Shown piece after piece: positions 63,938 to 64,000 of a DNA stretch of 64,000 nucleotides. Position numbers and translations under genes: made by a program. The notes under the pieces were generated by a model. That model saw only the letters and a list, made by a program, of their open reading frames with translations, ran no database searches and was not told the origin of the DNA. Where the stretch lies: positions 1-64,000 of the forward strand of contig CAIKEU010000001.1 of NCBI GenBank assembly GCA_903826575.1, read 5' to 3'. The first letter of the stretch is position 1. The number at the start of each line of letters is the position of its first letter. The DNA comes from an uncultured bacterium (lineage in GTDB: Bacteria > Actinomycetota > Actinomycetes > S36-B12 > CAIYMF01).

Positions 63938-64000
63938 ATGGCTTTGACCCCACCCGCGGTAGATGTGCGTGATCTACATGTCCGCTACGGCGACGTGCAT
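63938..64000 (+). CDS. ABC transporter ATP-binding protein, 5' fragment
   Basis: Only the first 21 codons are in the window: MALTPPAVDVRDLHVRYGDVH, the start of an ABC ATPase domain just before Walker A. Divergent from sufR; an ABC exporter gene in this position is usual in actinomycetes. TAGACT lies 8 nt before the ATG. Confidence 0.7.
   Translation, partial: MALTPPAVDVRDLHVRYGDVH

Overview
This window is chromosomal DNA from an actinomycete (phylum Actinomycetota). The case rests on gene content: a complete Pup-proteasome locus, RbpA, a polyprenol-phosphate mannose synthase (Ppm1) next to Lnt, InhA/MabA-like FabI-FabG, a HelY helicase beside tatC, DUF3099, and an actinobacterial suf operon. 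GC looks moderate (mid-50s percent by eye), genes are packed tightly, and I see no rRNA, tRNA, IS element, prophage or CRISPR array. An uncultivated aquatic lineage is a reasonable guess, but the sequence alone does not name the genus. No gene-free stretch exceeds 300 bp; the longest are about 240 bp (12610-12846 and 29782-30020) and both hold regulatory-looking sequence.

Layout. 77-12609: rhomboid-independent membrane protease (M50), TrmI, then the Pup-proteasome system (ARC/Mpa ATPase, Dop, Pup, PrcB, PrcA, PafA), three FKBP prolyl isomerases and the PafB/PafC regulators. 12847-19174: a small zinc-ribbon protein, TatA, TatC, a lipid kinase, HelY, and a 5'-3' exonuclease. 19215-26277: Xaa-Pro peptidase, an Lrp/AsnC regulator and a divergent lysine-fermentation cluster (kamA facing kdd-kamD-kamE-kal). 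26369-30404: lnt-ppm1-fxsA, rbpA with a thiol-stress-type promoter, and an ACT-domain protein preceded by a tiny leader ORF. 30543-38486: a queuosine-precursor-type transporter converging on a run of MFS pump, choline-oxidase-like GMC enzyme, NCS1 permease, nitrilase and tgt. 38490-45299: an RNA methyltransferase, a TSUP transporter with its own leader ORF, SPFH/NfeD, an ABC ATPase, SixA, FabI, FabG. 45442-57219: quinone reductase, TldD/TldE, GNAT, dodecin, DUF3099, SURF1, an SDR, an ABC exporter, an enoyl-CoA hydratase, a small HTH protein and an ABC-F protein. 57277-64000: the suf iron-sulfur operon (sufR-B-D-Rieske-C-S-U-T) and the first codons of a divergent ABC ATPase.

The most informative structural theme is transcription start architecture. 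At least fifteen genes have a TANNNT -10 hexamer exactly 6 or 7 nt before an ATG or GTG start, which implies leaderless mRNAs; this pattern fixes several start codons. Applying the same rule to intergenic DNA reveals two short leaderless ORFs of 11 and 13 codons in front of a TSUP transporter gene and an ACT-domain gene, both containing cysteine codons. Other candidate control elements are a GGAAC-N18-GTT promoter for rbpA, a 19-bp iron-box-like dyad between dodecin and DUF3099, repeated dyad elements between the lysine genes, and a palindrome on the -10 of the queuosine transporter gene.
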